Positions 7,418-13,846 of a stretch of 17,483 bases of DNA are shown here, piece after piece; within the stretch, counting starts at the first letter, position 1; each line of letters begins with the position of its first letter. The DNA is taken from positions 1-17,483 of the forward strand of contig JBNLGG010000079.1 in NCBI GenBank assembly GCA_050305935.1, given 5' to 3'. Made by a program: the position numbers and the translations under genes. A model generated the notes under the pieces. It did not search any database and was not told where the DNA came from. It saw only the letters and a list, made by a program, of their open reading frames with translations. The DNA comes from CAJXNP01 sp050305935 (GTDB lineage Bacteria; Bacteroidota; Bacteroidia; Cytophagales; Cyclobacteriaceae).

Positions 7418-8164
7418 ATGAAAAGAATCAAGCTCAGTGAGGTGAGCACTCTCGCCCCGAAGGACCAAAATAAAGACGACGCTAAAGCACGAACCAAGGA
7501 AAACCGAAAAGCCATTGGAGAACTTCAGAATGTCATGCAGGCACAAGGCAAACACAGTCTTCTGCTTGTATTGCAGGGAATGGATGCCTCGGGCAAAGAC
7601 GGGGCGGTGAAAAATGTTTTCACGGATGTTTCGCCTTCGGGCATCAGGGTACAATCGTTCAAAAAGCCTACCGACGAAGAGAAAAACCACGATTTTATTT
7701 GGCGCGTTCACCAGCATGTACCGGAGAAAGGCATGATCCAGGTGTTCAACCGGTCGCACTACGAGGATGTGCTGATCCAGCGGGTCCACCAATGGATCGA
7801 TGAAGAAACCGTTTACCAACGATTTGAACACATCAATCATTTCGAAAAGCTGGTACAAAGCAATGATACCCTGATCATAAAGGTATTCCTGCACACCTCT
7901 AAAGAAGAACAGTTGATCCAGCTAAACGAGCGAAAATCCGATCCCCAAAAGTATTGGAAGCATAACCCAAACGATTTTGAAGAGAGGAAACATTGGGACA
8001 AATACATGCAAGCGTACGAAGACGTCTTCCAGTATTGCGGTCCCGACCTCCCCTGGCACATCGTCCCGGCCGACCTGAATTGGTACAAGGAATATATGTT
8101 GTCAGAATTAATCAGGACAGAACTTGAAAAGCTCCAAATGACCTACCCGCCACTTAATGAATAG
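7418..8164 (+). CDS. ppk2: PPK2-family polyphosphate:nucleotide phosphotransferase
   Basis: A 248-residue cytoplasmic P-loop kinase of the PPK2 superfamily, moving phosphate between polyphosphate and nucleotides. It shows Walker A GMDASGKDG (54-62) with the PPK2-specific Asp, the lid-region Arg/Lys-rich stretch that follows (VQSFKKPTDEE), Walker-B-like NRSHYEDV (111-118), and the C-terminal PADLNWYKEY typical of the short single-domain 'polyphosphate:nucleotide phosphotransferase' group. The frame opens further upstream at a TTG (7382), but the ATG at 7418 gives MKRIKLSEVST, the usual N-terminus, and is preferred. It is probably co-transcribed with the metallophosphoesterase 5 nt downstream. 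Whether AMP or ADP is the acceptor cannot be settled by eye. Confidence 0.9.
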   Translation: MKRIKLSEVSTLAPKDQNKDDAKARTKENRKAIGELQNVMQAQGKHSLLLVLQGMDASGKDGAVKNVFTDVSPSGIRVQSFKKPTDEEKNHDFIWRVHQHVPEKGMIQVFNRSHYEDVLIQRVHQWIDEETVYQRFEHINHFEKLVQSNDTLIIKVFLHTSKEEQLIQLNERKSDPQKYWKHNPNDFEERKHWDKYMQAYEDVFQYCGPDLPWHIVPADLNWYKEYMLSELIRTELEKLQMTYPPLNE

Positions 8165-8169
8165 TGAGA

Positions 8170-8775
8170 ATGAAATTATTGTTATTCAGCGATTTACATG
8201 TTCAGTTAAATCTGGCGAAAAAGCTGGTGGAAAAGTCGAAGGAAGTTGATGTGGTGATTGGCGCCGGGGATTTTGCGATCATGCATAGGGGATTGGAAGA
8301 GACTCTCCAAGTCCTGAGGGCAATTACAAAACCAATAGTCATTGTTCCCGGAAACGGGGAAACCTATAAGGAGCTTAAAGAAGCCGCAGAGGGTTGGGAA
8401 AATTGCCATGCGCTCCATGGTAGCGGCATCAAGCTCCTTGGAGTAGATTTTTTCGGCATAGGAGGAGGGATTCCGGTGACCCCCTTTGGATCGTGGAGCT
8501 ATGATTTTACTGAAAAAGAAGCCAAAAACCTTCTGGAAGGCCTTCCCGAAAAAGCCATTCTGATTAGCCATTCGCCTCCAAAAAATATCCTGGATAAATC
8601 TTCCTCCGGTATGCACCTGGGAAGTACCGCCATCCGGGCAGTCATGGAGGAGAAGCACCCAAAATTATTGGTGTGTGGCCATATACACGAAAGCGGCGGA
8701 AGGCAAGAGTGGGTAGGCAATACCCTGGTGGTAAATGCGGGACCGGAGGGGATGATTATTGACTTACACCCATAA
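8170..8775 (+). CDS. Calcineurin-like metallophosphoesterase
   Basis: A 201-residue dinuclear-metal phosphoesterase. Metal ligands appear in order: Asp8 and His10 (FSDLH), Asp34 (GAGD), Asn62 (PGNGE), His134 (ISHSPP), and His171 and His173 (CGHIH). The usual GNH[DE] reads GNGE here, so the His that often serves as general acid is Gly63; some small phosphoesterases also vary at this site. The ATG at 8170 is preferred over a GTG at 8164 that overlaps the upstream stop, because the first beta strand begins at MKLLLFSD. It follows the PPK2 gene by 5 nt, suggesting an operon handling polyphosphate or nucleotides, but the substrate is unknown. There is no signal peptide. Confidence 0.88.
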   Translation: MKLLLFSDLHVQLNLAKKLVEKSKEVDVVIGAGDFAIMHRGLEETLQVLRAITKPIVIVPGNGETYKELKEAAEGWENCHALHGSGIKLLGVDFFGIGGGIPVTPFGSWSYDFTEKEAKNLLEGLPEKAILISHSPPKNILDKSSSGMHLGSTAIRAVMEEKHPKLLVCGHIHESGGRQEWVGNTLVVNAGPEGMIIDLHP

Positions 8776-8882
8776 CATAAGCACATCACACCTGAAAACG
8801 ACCGTTCGCCACCGCCGTGATGACATTGATCGATAATTTATTTAACTTCTCACCAAATTCGATCAATTAAAATCCAAGTTCT

Positions 8883-9968
8883 ATGAAAAATTTCAAAACT
8901 ACTATCATTATCATGCTGGGCATTATGGTCAGTGTCGTTGCACTACATGCCCAAAACATTACGACCCCACGCACCCCTAGTCCGGCGGCCAAAGTCAAGC
9001 AAACCATTGGCATTTCTGATGTCACGGTCAAATATTCCAGGCCAGCTGTAAAGGATCGCGAAATATGGGGAGGCCTCGTCAAGTATGGCTGGAATGTGGA
9101 AGGCTTTGGTGCAGGCAATGAATCTCCGTGGCGGGCTGGCGCCAATGAAAATACCACCATTACGTTTTCGCACAATGCCAAGGTGGAAGGTAAAGACGTC
9201 CCGGCGGGCACCTATGGATTGTTCTTTGTGATCAATGAGGACAATTCGGGCGAAGTAATATTGTCAAAAGACAGCCGATCTTGGGGACATTTCTGGTACG
9301 ACCCCGCCAACGATCTTATGCGTGCACCCATCCAGATCAGGGACCATGCTATGACGGAGAGATTGACCTACGATTTCGCTAATATTGAGAAAACATCGGC
9401 CGAGCTGGTACTGAACTGGGAAAAGAAACAATTCCCGGTAAAGATTTCCTTTGATGTAGATGCCATCGTGGTAGCGAATGCCGAAGAAGAATTAAAAGGG
9501 GCAACCGGTTTTTCCTGGAGAGGTTATTCGAGTGCGGCCAATTATTGCCTGATAAACGATGTTGCCCTCGACAAGGGACTTGAATGGATAGACCAGGCAA
9601 TTGCCGGGGCAAGAAATTTCACCAACCTACAAATTAAATCTGGCCTGGTAGCCAAAAAGGGCAATAAAGAGGAATCAGATAAGCTGATGGCCGAAGCCAT
9701 GAAGGTCGCCACAGAACCGGAATTGAACAATTACGGCTATCAATTATTGAACCAGCAGGAATATGACAGGGCAATTGAAGTCCTTGCGATGAACACTGAG
9801 CGTTTTCCTAATAGCGCTAATTGCTGGGATAGTCTGGGCGAGGCTTATGCGTTAAAGGGCGATAAGAAGAATGCCATAAAGAATTTCAAGAAAAGTTTGT
9901 CATTGGATCCTCCTGCCAATGTAAAGGCTAATTCAGAAAAATACCTCAAGGAATTGGGCGCGATGTAA
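8883..9968 (+). CDS. Secreted DUF2911 protein with C-terminal TPR
   Basis: A 361-residue exported protein. Residues 1-23 are a signal peptide (hydrophobic IIIMLGIMVSVVA, cleavage after LHA before QN). Residues about 28-190 match DUF2911, a beta-rich domain common in Bacteroidota, with its typical SPAAKVKQTIG and VKYSRP near the start, WRAGANE at 83-89 and PAGTYGLF at 107-114. About 220-355 is helical, ending in TPR-like repeats (YGYQLLNQQEYDRAIEVL and WDSLGEAYALKGDKKNAIKN), so it probably binds a partner. The biochemical function of DUF2911 is unknown. A strong terminator follows 22 nt after the stop. The upstream gap from 8776 shows no clear Bacteroidota promoter box. Confidence 0.85.
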   Translation: MKNFKTTIIIMLGIMVSVVALHAQNITTPRTPSPAAKVKQTIGISDVTVKYSRPAVKDREIWGGLVKYGWNVEGFGAGNESPWRAGANENTTITFSHNAKVEGKDVPAGTYGLFFVINEDNSGEVILSKDSRSWGHFWYDPANDLMRAPIQIRDHAMTERLTYDFANIEKTSAELVLNWEKKQFPVKISFDVDAIVVANAEEELKGATGFSWRGYSSAANYCLINDVALDKGLEWIDQAIAGARNFTNLQIKSGLVAKKGNKEESDKLMAEAMKVATEPELNNYGYQLLNQQEYDRAIEVLAMNTERFPNSANCWDSLGEAYALKGDKKNAIKNFKKSLSLDPPANVKANSEKYLKELGAM

Positions 9969-9990
9969 ATAAAATGTAGAAACTCGAATA

Positions 9991-10023
9991 AAAGGAGGTG
10001 CATCGATACACCTCCTTTTTTTT
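9991..10023 (+). terminator. Intrinsic terminator after the DUF2911 gene
   Basis: Perfect 10-bp stem AAAGGAGGTG (9991-10000) with CACCTCCTTT (10009-10018), an 8-nt loop, and a run of T to 10023. This is the clearest Rho-independent terminator in the window. Confidence 0.88.
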
Positions 10024-10058
10024 AACGCCTGGTGAAATGGAAGTAAAGTCGACTAAAT

Positions 10059-10124
10059 ATTCATACCATCACTTGGCTTTCACAAGCACCAATGAAAAAT
10101 CCAAACTTCAGTGGTGGCATGAAT
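10059..10124. repeat. 66-bp palindromic element, copy A
   Basis: Left arm ATTCATACCATCACT (10059-10073) and right arm AGTGGTGGCATGAAT (10110-10124) pair at 14 of 15 positions (one G:T, one mismatch) around a 36-nt centre. The right arm, extended to AGTGGTGGCATGAATT, is identical over 16 nt to the reverse complement of the left arm of copy B at 11807. Arm and centre lengths are the same in both copies although the centres differ. Confidence 0.7.
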
Positions 10125-10301
10125 TGATACATTTATTTAAAAATCATCACACTAGTTGTTCGGCAAGTTTCGTTCATTCCGAATTCAGTTTCTACCTACC
10201 TTTTCCGAGTAACCGGTATATATCATTGTTTGAAAAATTATTTTTCTCGTTTTGCCTTGATTTTTTAATATCTTAAGTAGGCATTTTTAAACTGCTCAAG
10301 T

Positions 10302-10748
10302 ATGAAAGGATTTTTTGGAGTTATCATCACATTTGCAGCACTGTCTCTGGGGTTTGTCCATCACCAAGGCGTTTCAATCCATGCAGACGATGTCCTTGAT
10401 CAAACCATGTTCGCCAAAAACGAATCGGGGTTTGAGTGGATCATTGGTTTACAACTAAACAGAAAAGACACCTATTTCAAAGGCAGGATAAGCCGGGTAG
10501 TTTACGAAATCGTGGTCAAAAATGAGGGTACGGAAATCGATCGGACCAGCCCATTCTCCCTTGATCTGGGGGACTCCAAATTGGAAGATGCAAATGGGCA
10601 CTTCACTTCCTCACAGCTTTACAGGCTGAAATATACTGCCACCAAATACTATGAAAAGCTGGATTTCAAATTGGCTTTCCGTGAAATATATTTCGATACC
10701 GGGGAGGTGGCAAAATTTGATGGTGATGGAAACTACATCGGGAAATAG
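10302..10748 (+). CDS. Small secreted protein of unknown function
   Basis: A 148-residue protein that I do not recognise. It opens with a signal-peptide-like segment (MKGFFGVIITFAALSLGFVH, residues 1-20), so it should be exported. The mature part is rich in alternating polar and hydrophobic residues with short strands (YEIVVKNEG, FSLDLGD, LDFKLAFREIYFDTG), suggesting a beta-sandwich. It has one histidine pair near the signal region and no cysteine or catalytic motif. The final FDGDGNYIGK resembles a beta-hairpin end. It is convergent with the TerB-like gene, whose stop lies 6 nt away, and the two share a bidirectional terminator. No Bacteroidota promoter box is obvious upstream. The length and signal peptide make a real gene likely. 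Confidence 0.7.
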   Translation: MKGFFGVIITFAALSLGFVHHQGVSIHADDVLDQTMFAKNESGFEWIIGLQLNRKDTYFKGRISRVVYEIVVKNEGTEIDRTSPFSLDLGDSKLEDANGHFTSSQLYRLKYTATKYYEKLDFKLAFREIYFDTGEVAKFDGDGNYIGK

Positions 10749-10767
10749 TCTGCTCAGACTATTTTTT
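10743..10767. terminator. Bidirectional terminator between convergent genes
   Basis: AATAGTCT (10744-10751) pairs with AGACTATT (10756-10763) around a GCTC loop, followed by T (plus strand) and preceded by A (so T on the minus strand). The stem contains the plus-strand TAG of the gene ending at 10748 and the minus-strand TGA of the gene ending at 10754, so the hairpin is shared by both 3' ends. Confidence 0.65.
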
Positions 10768-11113
10768 GTTTTCCGCAGTTCGACTCGATAACCCGGTCAG
10801 CTTCTTCTTTGGTGAAGCCCAGCTTTTTTGCCACGGTGATGATCAGGTCATACTCCTGTTTGGTAAATTCCCCGTCAACTATTGCCAGGTCTACCATCTG
10901 TTTTAACTGAAGCTCCTGGTCCTCATTATTTTGAGGTATAAAATAAATGTACTCTTCTGCATGATTCAGCATCAATTCCATCCGGTCGAGGGGAATTTCC
11001 TGGAGCTCCGCGATTTTCTCCAACGCCCTTCTCTCCGTGTCGTGGATCTCTCCATCTGCTATAGAAAGAGACACAAGGTTTCTAAAGTGTTGTAGCTTGG
11101 TTTTTTCAGCCAT
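10754..11113 (-). CDS. TerB-like acidic helical protein
   Basis: A 119-residue cytoplasmic protein resembling the TerB/DjlA-type domain, an all-helical acidic fold thought to bind divalent metals or a membrane-associated complex. It has the internal duplication typical of TerB: SLSIADGEIHDTERRAL (15-31) and DLAIVDGEFTKQEYDLI (75-91), each with a D-G-E centre (Asp20/Glu22 and Asp80/Glu82). No other ter genes are nearby, so tellurite resistance should not be assumed; stand-alone TerB domains are widespread. The start at 11113 is supported by a promoter-like sequence 20 nt upstream. The stop sits in the shared terminator hairpin. Confidence 0.8.
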   Translation of the reverse strand: MAEKTKLQHFRNLVSLSIADGEIHDTERRALEKIAELQEIPLDRMELMLNHAEEYIYFIPQNNEDQELQLKQMVDLAIVDGEFTKQEYDLIITVAKKLGFTKEEADRVIESNCGKQKIV

Positions 11114-11133
11114 GGTCTAAAAAGAAATGATAC

Positions 11134-11163
11134 TAAAGATAAGATTATTCAAAATACAGGCAA
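11134..11163 (-). promoter_or_regulatory. Candidate promoter of the TerB-like gene
   Basis: On the minus strand TTG (11163-11161), a 19-nt spacer, and TATCTTTA (11141-11134) fit the Bacteroidota -33/-7 pattern with one mismatch in TAnnTTTG. Transcription would begin about 15 nt before the start codon. Confidence 0.45.
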
Positions 11164-11362
11164 ATAGTTGGTGGTGTTTTTGATAGGATCAACTTGAATT
11201 TACTCCTCAAAATATTGGCTCAGCCGACAATCGAGTGTAGATTAACAAACGAACGGATGGTAATATCTGCATAAAATGACTTTTCCCTGTCTCTCACAAG
11301 GAGTTGAATAACGATACGCCACCATCAAAAAATCATTTTTATGATCCTTAAACAAATAAATC

Positions 11363-11806
11363 ATGATAATCCGTCTTATTCTTCTACGTACGGCTCTTTG
11401 CTGCAATACCCTCGTGTTTTCGCAGTCCAATACCTTCGAGCTTTCTTTTGACCACCAGGCCATCATGGTAAATGCCCTAACCAAAAGTGCTGACTTTTAT
11501 CAGAACGTTCTTGACCTGGAAGAAATCGATAATAAAACCGGCAACTCCCACATCAGATGATTTTCACTGGACGAGGATAAATCAGTCCATCTCATTTCAG
11601 GCTACAATAGTGAAGTTGCCCTCAACAAAACCATTCACCTGGCTCCAAAATCTCAAAATAAGAACAATATTGACTTTTGGGATTGGGAAGGATCAAAAGG
11701 AATGGTTGCGATCAGAAATGACGGGGCAAAACGAGTGTACATACTGGATCCGGATGGCTACTGGATAGAAATCAACAATGATATATTGCTAGCGTTCACA
11801 TATTAA
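11363..11806 (+). pseudogene. Glyoxalase/VOC-fold protein broken by in-frame TGA
   Basis: The frame from the ATG at 11363 gives 65 residues: a signal-peptide-like start (MIIRLILLRTALCC), then FDHQAIMVNALTKSADFYQNVLDLEEI, the first VOC module with metal-ligand-type His31. TGA at 11558-11560 (codon 66) then interrupts. The same frame continues for 81 residues to TAA at 11804: FSLDEDKSVHLISGYN, and later VYILDPDGYWIEIN with the metal-ligand-type Glu. In VOC proteins the stop position is commonly Trp, so TGG to TGA is the simplest explanation. The part around LAPKSQNKNNIDFWDW seems about ten residues shorter than usual, hinting at an extra in-frame deletion. VOC relatives include glyoxalases and extradiol dioxygenases. 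It is probably inactive here. Confidence 0.75.
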
Positions 11807-11872
11807 ATTCATGCCACCACTCAATTCATTCCCATCGTATAACGTTTTCAAACAGAAAGTGGTGGCACGAAT
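11807..11872. repeat. 66-bp palindromic element, copy B
   Basis: ATTCATGCCACCACT (11807-11821) and AGTGGTGGCACGAAT (11858-11872) pair at 14 of 15 positions around a 36-nt centre. It begins on the base after the VOC pseudogene's stop codon. It shares the arm sequence and geometry of copy A 1.7 kb to the left; the centres have diverged. Confidence 0.7.
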
Positions 11873-11982
11873 GAGCACCTCAACCAGATTGCTAACGACA
11901 TCAGATTTTTTTGCGATTTTCAGCGATACAAAAGATGTGACATTCTAAATAAGAATGATTTTTTAAATCAAATTGTTGTACA

Positions 11983-11990
11983 TACATTTG
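11983..11990 (+). promoter_or_regulatory. Possible -7 box upstream of the histidine kinase
   Basis: TACATTTG matches TAnnTTTG exactly, 80 nt before the ATG at 12070. No TTG lies at the proper -33 distance; a T-run (about 11960-11964) is there instead. If used, the leader would contain a weak hairpin (12004-12009 with 12023-12028) followed by five T. Confidence 0.35.
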
Positions 11991-12069
11991 TTTTTTGATT
12001 TACATGCTTTGGCATTGACGGGAAGCATTTTTGTTTATTAGTCGGGAATTGATTTTGAGGTAGTTGGTT

Positions 12070-13338
12070 ATGAAGTGGGTAGATTCTTTGCTAGGCCCTA
12101 AAAATGCATTTAAGCTAGAGTGCCGGGTGTTAAATGCCATTCTTTTTTGTTCCATGGTATTTGGCTTGTTGTCGTTTTTAAATGACCTGATCATTCAGCC
12201 AACATCTTTCTTCACTCTTATTTCATTTTTGACCGTGTCGGTTTTTGGTGGCTTGTACTATTTAGGCCGGAAACGTCAGAAAAACGAGCGCCTGGTCCTC
12301 CCTTATTTGATCATCTACATAATACTAATGACGGCCATTTGGAAAACGACGGGCGGGCTTATGGGGCCGGTGCTGATGTACTTTGTTGCGTTGATCTTTA
12401 TTACCCCTATCATCACCCGGGGAGATCTCAGGACCTTCACGCTTATCTTCCATTTTCTTTATCTCTTCATGCTGTTTATGCTGGAACTAAAAGATCTTTC
12501 GTATGTACAAAACATTTATGAAAACGCCCTCCAGGAAAAAATTGACACCTTCGCATCCGTCATATATTTGTCGATCGTAGCATTCATTGTCATATCCCTG
12601 GTAATCACCAGTTACGAAAAACAAAAGGAAAAAACGGAATCGCTTAACGCAGCAAAAGACAAGTTCTTTTCCATCATCGCCCACGACTTGAGGGGGCCTA
12701 TCGGATCCATATCAAACCTGGGCAGAATATTGCTGGAACAGGGAGACAACCTGGATGAAGACGGCAAAAAGGATTTTATCAGGCACCTGTACAAAAGCTC
12801 CAGGGAAACCCATCTTTTACTGGATAACCTCTTGAAATGGGCACGCTCAGAGTCGCCTGACCTTTCCATTAACCGTGAGACCATTCATCTGCTCGAATGC
12901 ATCGACGAAACCTCCAAAGTATTACAAGAATGTATCCGGCAGAAAAACATTGAGCTACATATGGATATTGAACAGGATCACATCGCTTTTGCTGACAAAA
13001 ACATGATCAAAACAGTGATCAGGAATATTCTCTCGAATGCCATCAAGTTTACCAATGACGGCGGAAAGATCTCCATTAGCACCGTCCAACTTAACCAGAG
13101 CCAGATACAAATCAGGATTAAGGACACTGGCATCGGTATAGCTGAGGAGGCAAAATCATTGATCTTTGAAAATCCTCAAATCAGAGGAGGTGTAGGTTCA
13201 ATCAATGATATAGGTATCGGGCTCGGTCTCCATATCAGCAAATTATTTGTAGAAAAGAATAAGGGGCATATATCCCTGGAAAGTGAATTGGAAAAAGGAA
13301 CCACTTTCCTGATCTCACTGCCTGTCGGAGAGAACTAA
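12070..13338 (+). CDS. Six-TM orphan sensor histidine kinase
   Basis: A 422-residue inner-membrane sensor kinase. Residues about 20-180 hold six hydrophobic helices with very short loops and no large periplasmic domain, so sensing is likely within or at the membrane. The kinase part follows: H-box KFFSIIAHDLRGPI with phospho-acceptor His205, N-box RNILSNAIKFT (Asn323), G1 DTGIGI (Asp352), and G2 GIGLGL (382-387). These are the HisKA and HATPase_c elements needed for autophosphorylation. There is no receiver, PAS or HAMP domain and no response-regulator gene beside it, so its partner lies elsewhere. The ATG at 12070 is preferred over a TTG at 12064 in the same frame. A perfect TAnnTTTG box lies 80 nt upstream. 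Confidence 0.9.
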   Translation: MKWVDSLLGPKNAFKLECRVLNAILFCSMVFGLLSFLNDLIIQPTSFFTLISFLTVSVFGGLYYLGRKRQKNERLVLPYLIIYIILMTAIWKTTGGLMGPVLMYFVALIFITPIITRGDLRTFTLIFHFLYLFMLFMLELKDLSYVQNIYENALQEKIDTFASVIYLSIVAFIVISLVITSYEKQKEKTESLNAAKDKFFSIIAHDLRGPIGSISNLGRILLEQGDNLDEDGKKDFIRHLYKSSRETHLLLDNLLKWARSESPDLSINRETIHLLECIDETSKVLQECIRQKNIELHMDIEQDHIAFADKNMIKTVIRNILSNAIKFTNDGGKISISTVQLNQSQIQIRIKDTGIGIAEEAKSLIFENPQIRGGVGSINDIGIGLGLHISKLFVEKNKGHISLESELEKGTTFLISLPVGEN

Positions 13339-13345
13339 CTTTTTG

Positions 13346-13453
13346 TTATTGAAAAATCGAAGTTATCAACGATACAAGCATTGATACCGCAAACAACACG
13401 ATCCATAATAGCAATTCCCCTTTCAGCAAGGTGGTAGGCCATCTGAATTTCAT
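13346..13453 (-). CDS. Possible 35-residue single-pass membrane protein
   Basis: On the minus strand an ATG at 13453 opens a 35-residue frame ending in TAA at 13346. It has a basic N-terminus (MKFRWPTTLLKG) followed by one hydrophobic helix (ELLLWIVLFAVSMLVSLITSI). The positive-inside pattern and helix length of about 20 are those of real small membrane proteins. The frame is open about 29 codons further upstream, with no ATG, so it could also be the tail of a decayed gene. It is convergent with the histidine kinase, whose stop is 7 nt away. No ribosome site or promoter decides the matter. Confidence 0.35.
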   Translation of the reverse strand: MKFRWPTTLLKGELLLWIVLFAVSMLVSLITSIFQ

Positions 13454-13681
13454 GCGTTGGTTTTTAAGATTATTCCTGAAGGTAACGATCTCTGGGAAGA
13501 TTTTCAACCTGCATAAATACCTGTTTTTCCACTGGCCGTTCTACATTTGTACATTCCGAAGAGCAAGAGAATAGTGGTATTGTGTGGTAGAAGGACCAGT
13601 CAGCAAAAGTGCTTTGCTGCTCATTTCTCGTTTAAAGGTGCTGATTTAAACTTGTATTCCCATCTTTTTAAATTAAGCCTG

Positions 13682-13846
13682 CATTAAAATAATTAGTGTT
13701 TAAAGTCGGTTTGAGTCAATTCCTTGAATTTAATGCTAAACTTTTAATAAACATTAAAACAGGTAAAATTTAATGTTTGATAGGTTTTCTTAATTATATT
13801 TGATGTTGAAAAGCAGAACAAACATTAAAAACAACAGTATTTAATG
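13682..13846. promoter_or_regulatory. Operator-like array of TTTAATG/CATTAAA sites before fic
   Basis: Six copies of the 7-mer occur in 165 bp: CATTAAA at 13682, 13752 and 13823; TTTAATG at 13729, 13769 and 13840. Four form two convergent pairs with the same 10-bp spacer (13752-13775 and 13823-13846). The first pair extends to a perfect 10-bp inverted repeat (13749-13758 with 13769-13778). The last TTTAATG contains the fic start codon. The layout fits a dimeric regulator, plausibly the Fic protein's own winged-helix domain. Confidence 0.65.
13777..13802 (+). promoter_or_regulatory. Candidate fic promoter
   Basis: TATATTTG at 13795-13802 matches the Bacteroidota -7 consensus exactly. TTG at 13777-13779 could be the -33 element, though the 15-nt spacer is short. 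The -33 candidate overlaps the right arm of the first inverted repeat, and the expected start site (about 13809) lies just before the second pair, so bound repressor would block both polymerase and the start codon. Confidence 0.45.

Larger units (their letters stand above)
9969..10301. other. Non-coding stretch with terminator and palindromic element
   Basis: This 333-nt gap holds the DUF2911 terminator and the first 66-bp palindromic element (10059-10124). The AT-rich remainder has no convincing gene. An open frame can be drawn from a GTG at 9998, but it starts inside the terminator stem and runs through the repeat. Confidence 0.6.
13339..13843. other. 505-nt gap between kinase and fic gene
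   Basis: The left part (13346-13453, minus) contains the possible small membrane protein. The middle (13540-13660) shows nothing recognisable except a 7-bp hairpin, 13601-13607 with 13613-13619, lacking a T-run. From about 13660 the sequence becomes strongly AT-rich and carries the repeated TTTAATG/CATTAAA sites and promoter-like box of the fic gene. Confidence 0.6.

Noticed and set aside
8206..8658. 150-codon antisense frame in the metallophosphoesterase
   Set aside because: Shadow of a gene with complete metal-ligand motifs.
9998..10276. 92-codon open frame starting with GTG after the DUF2911 gene
   Set aside because: It starts inside the terminator stem, runs through the palindromic element, and shows no protein-like pattern or family resemblance.
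11558..11560. TGA read as tryptophan (alternative genetic code)
   Set aside because: TGA is used as the true stop of the TerB-like gene, and a TAA interrupts dps, so simple mutations or errors explain both better.
11487..11768. 93-codon frame overlapping the VOC pseudogene
   Set aside because: It is out of frame with the VOC homology, which continues in the original frame past the TGA.
12004..12033. Hairpin followed by five T in the leader of the histidine kinase, possible attenuator
   Set aside because: The stem is only 6 bp, AT-rich, with a 13-nt loop, and no leader peptide or alternative structure was found.
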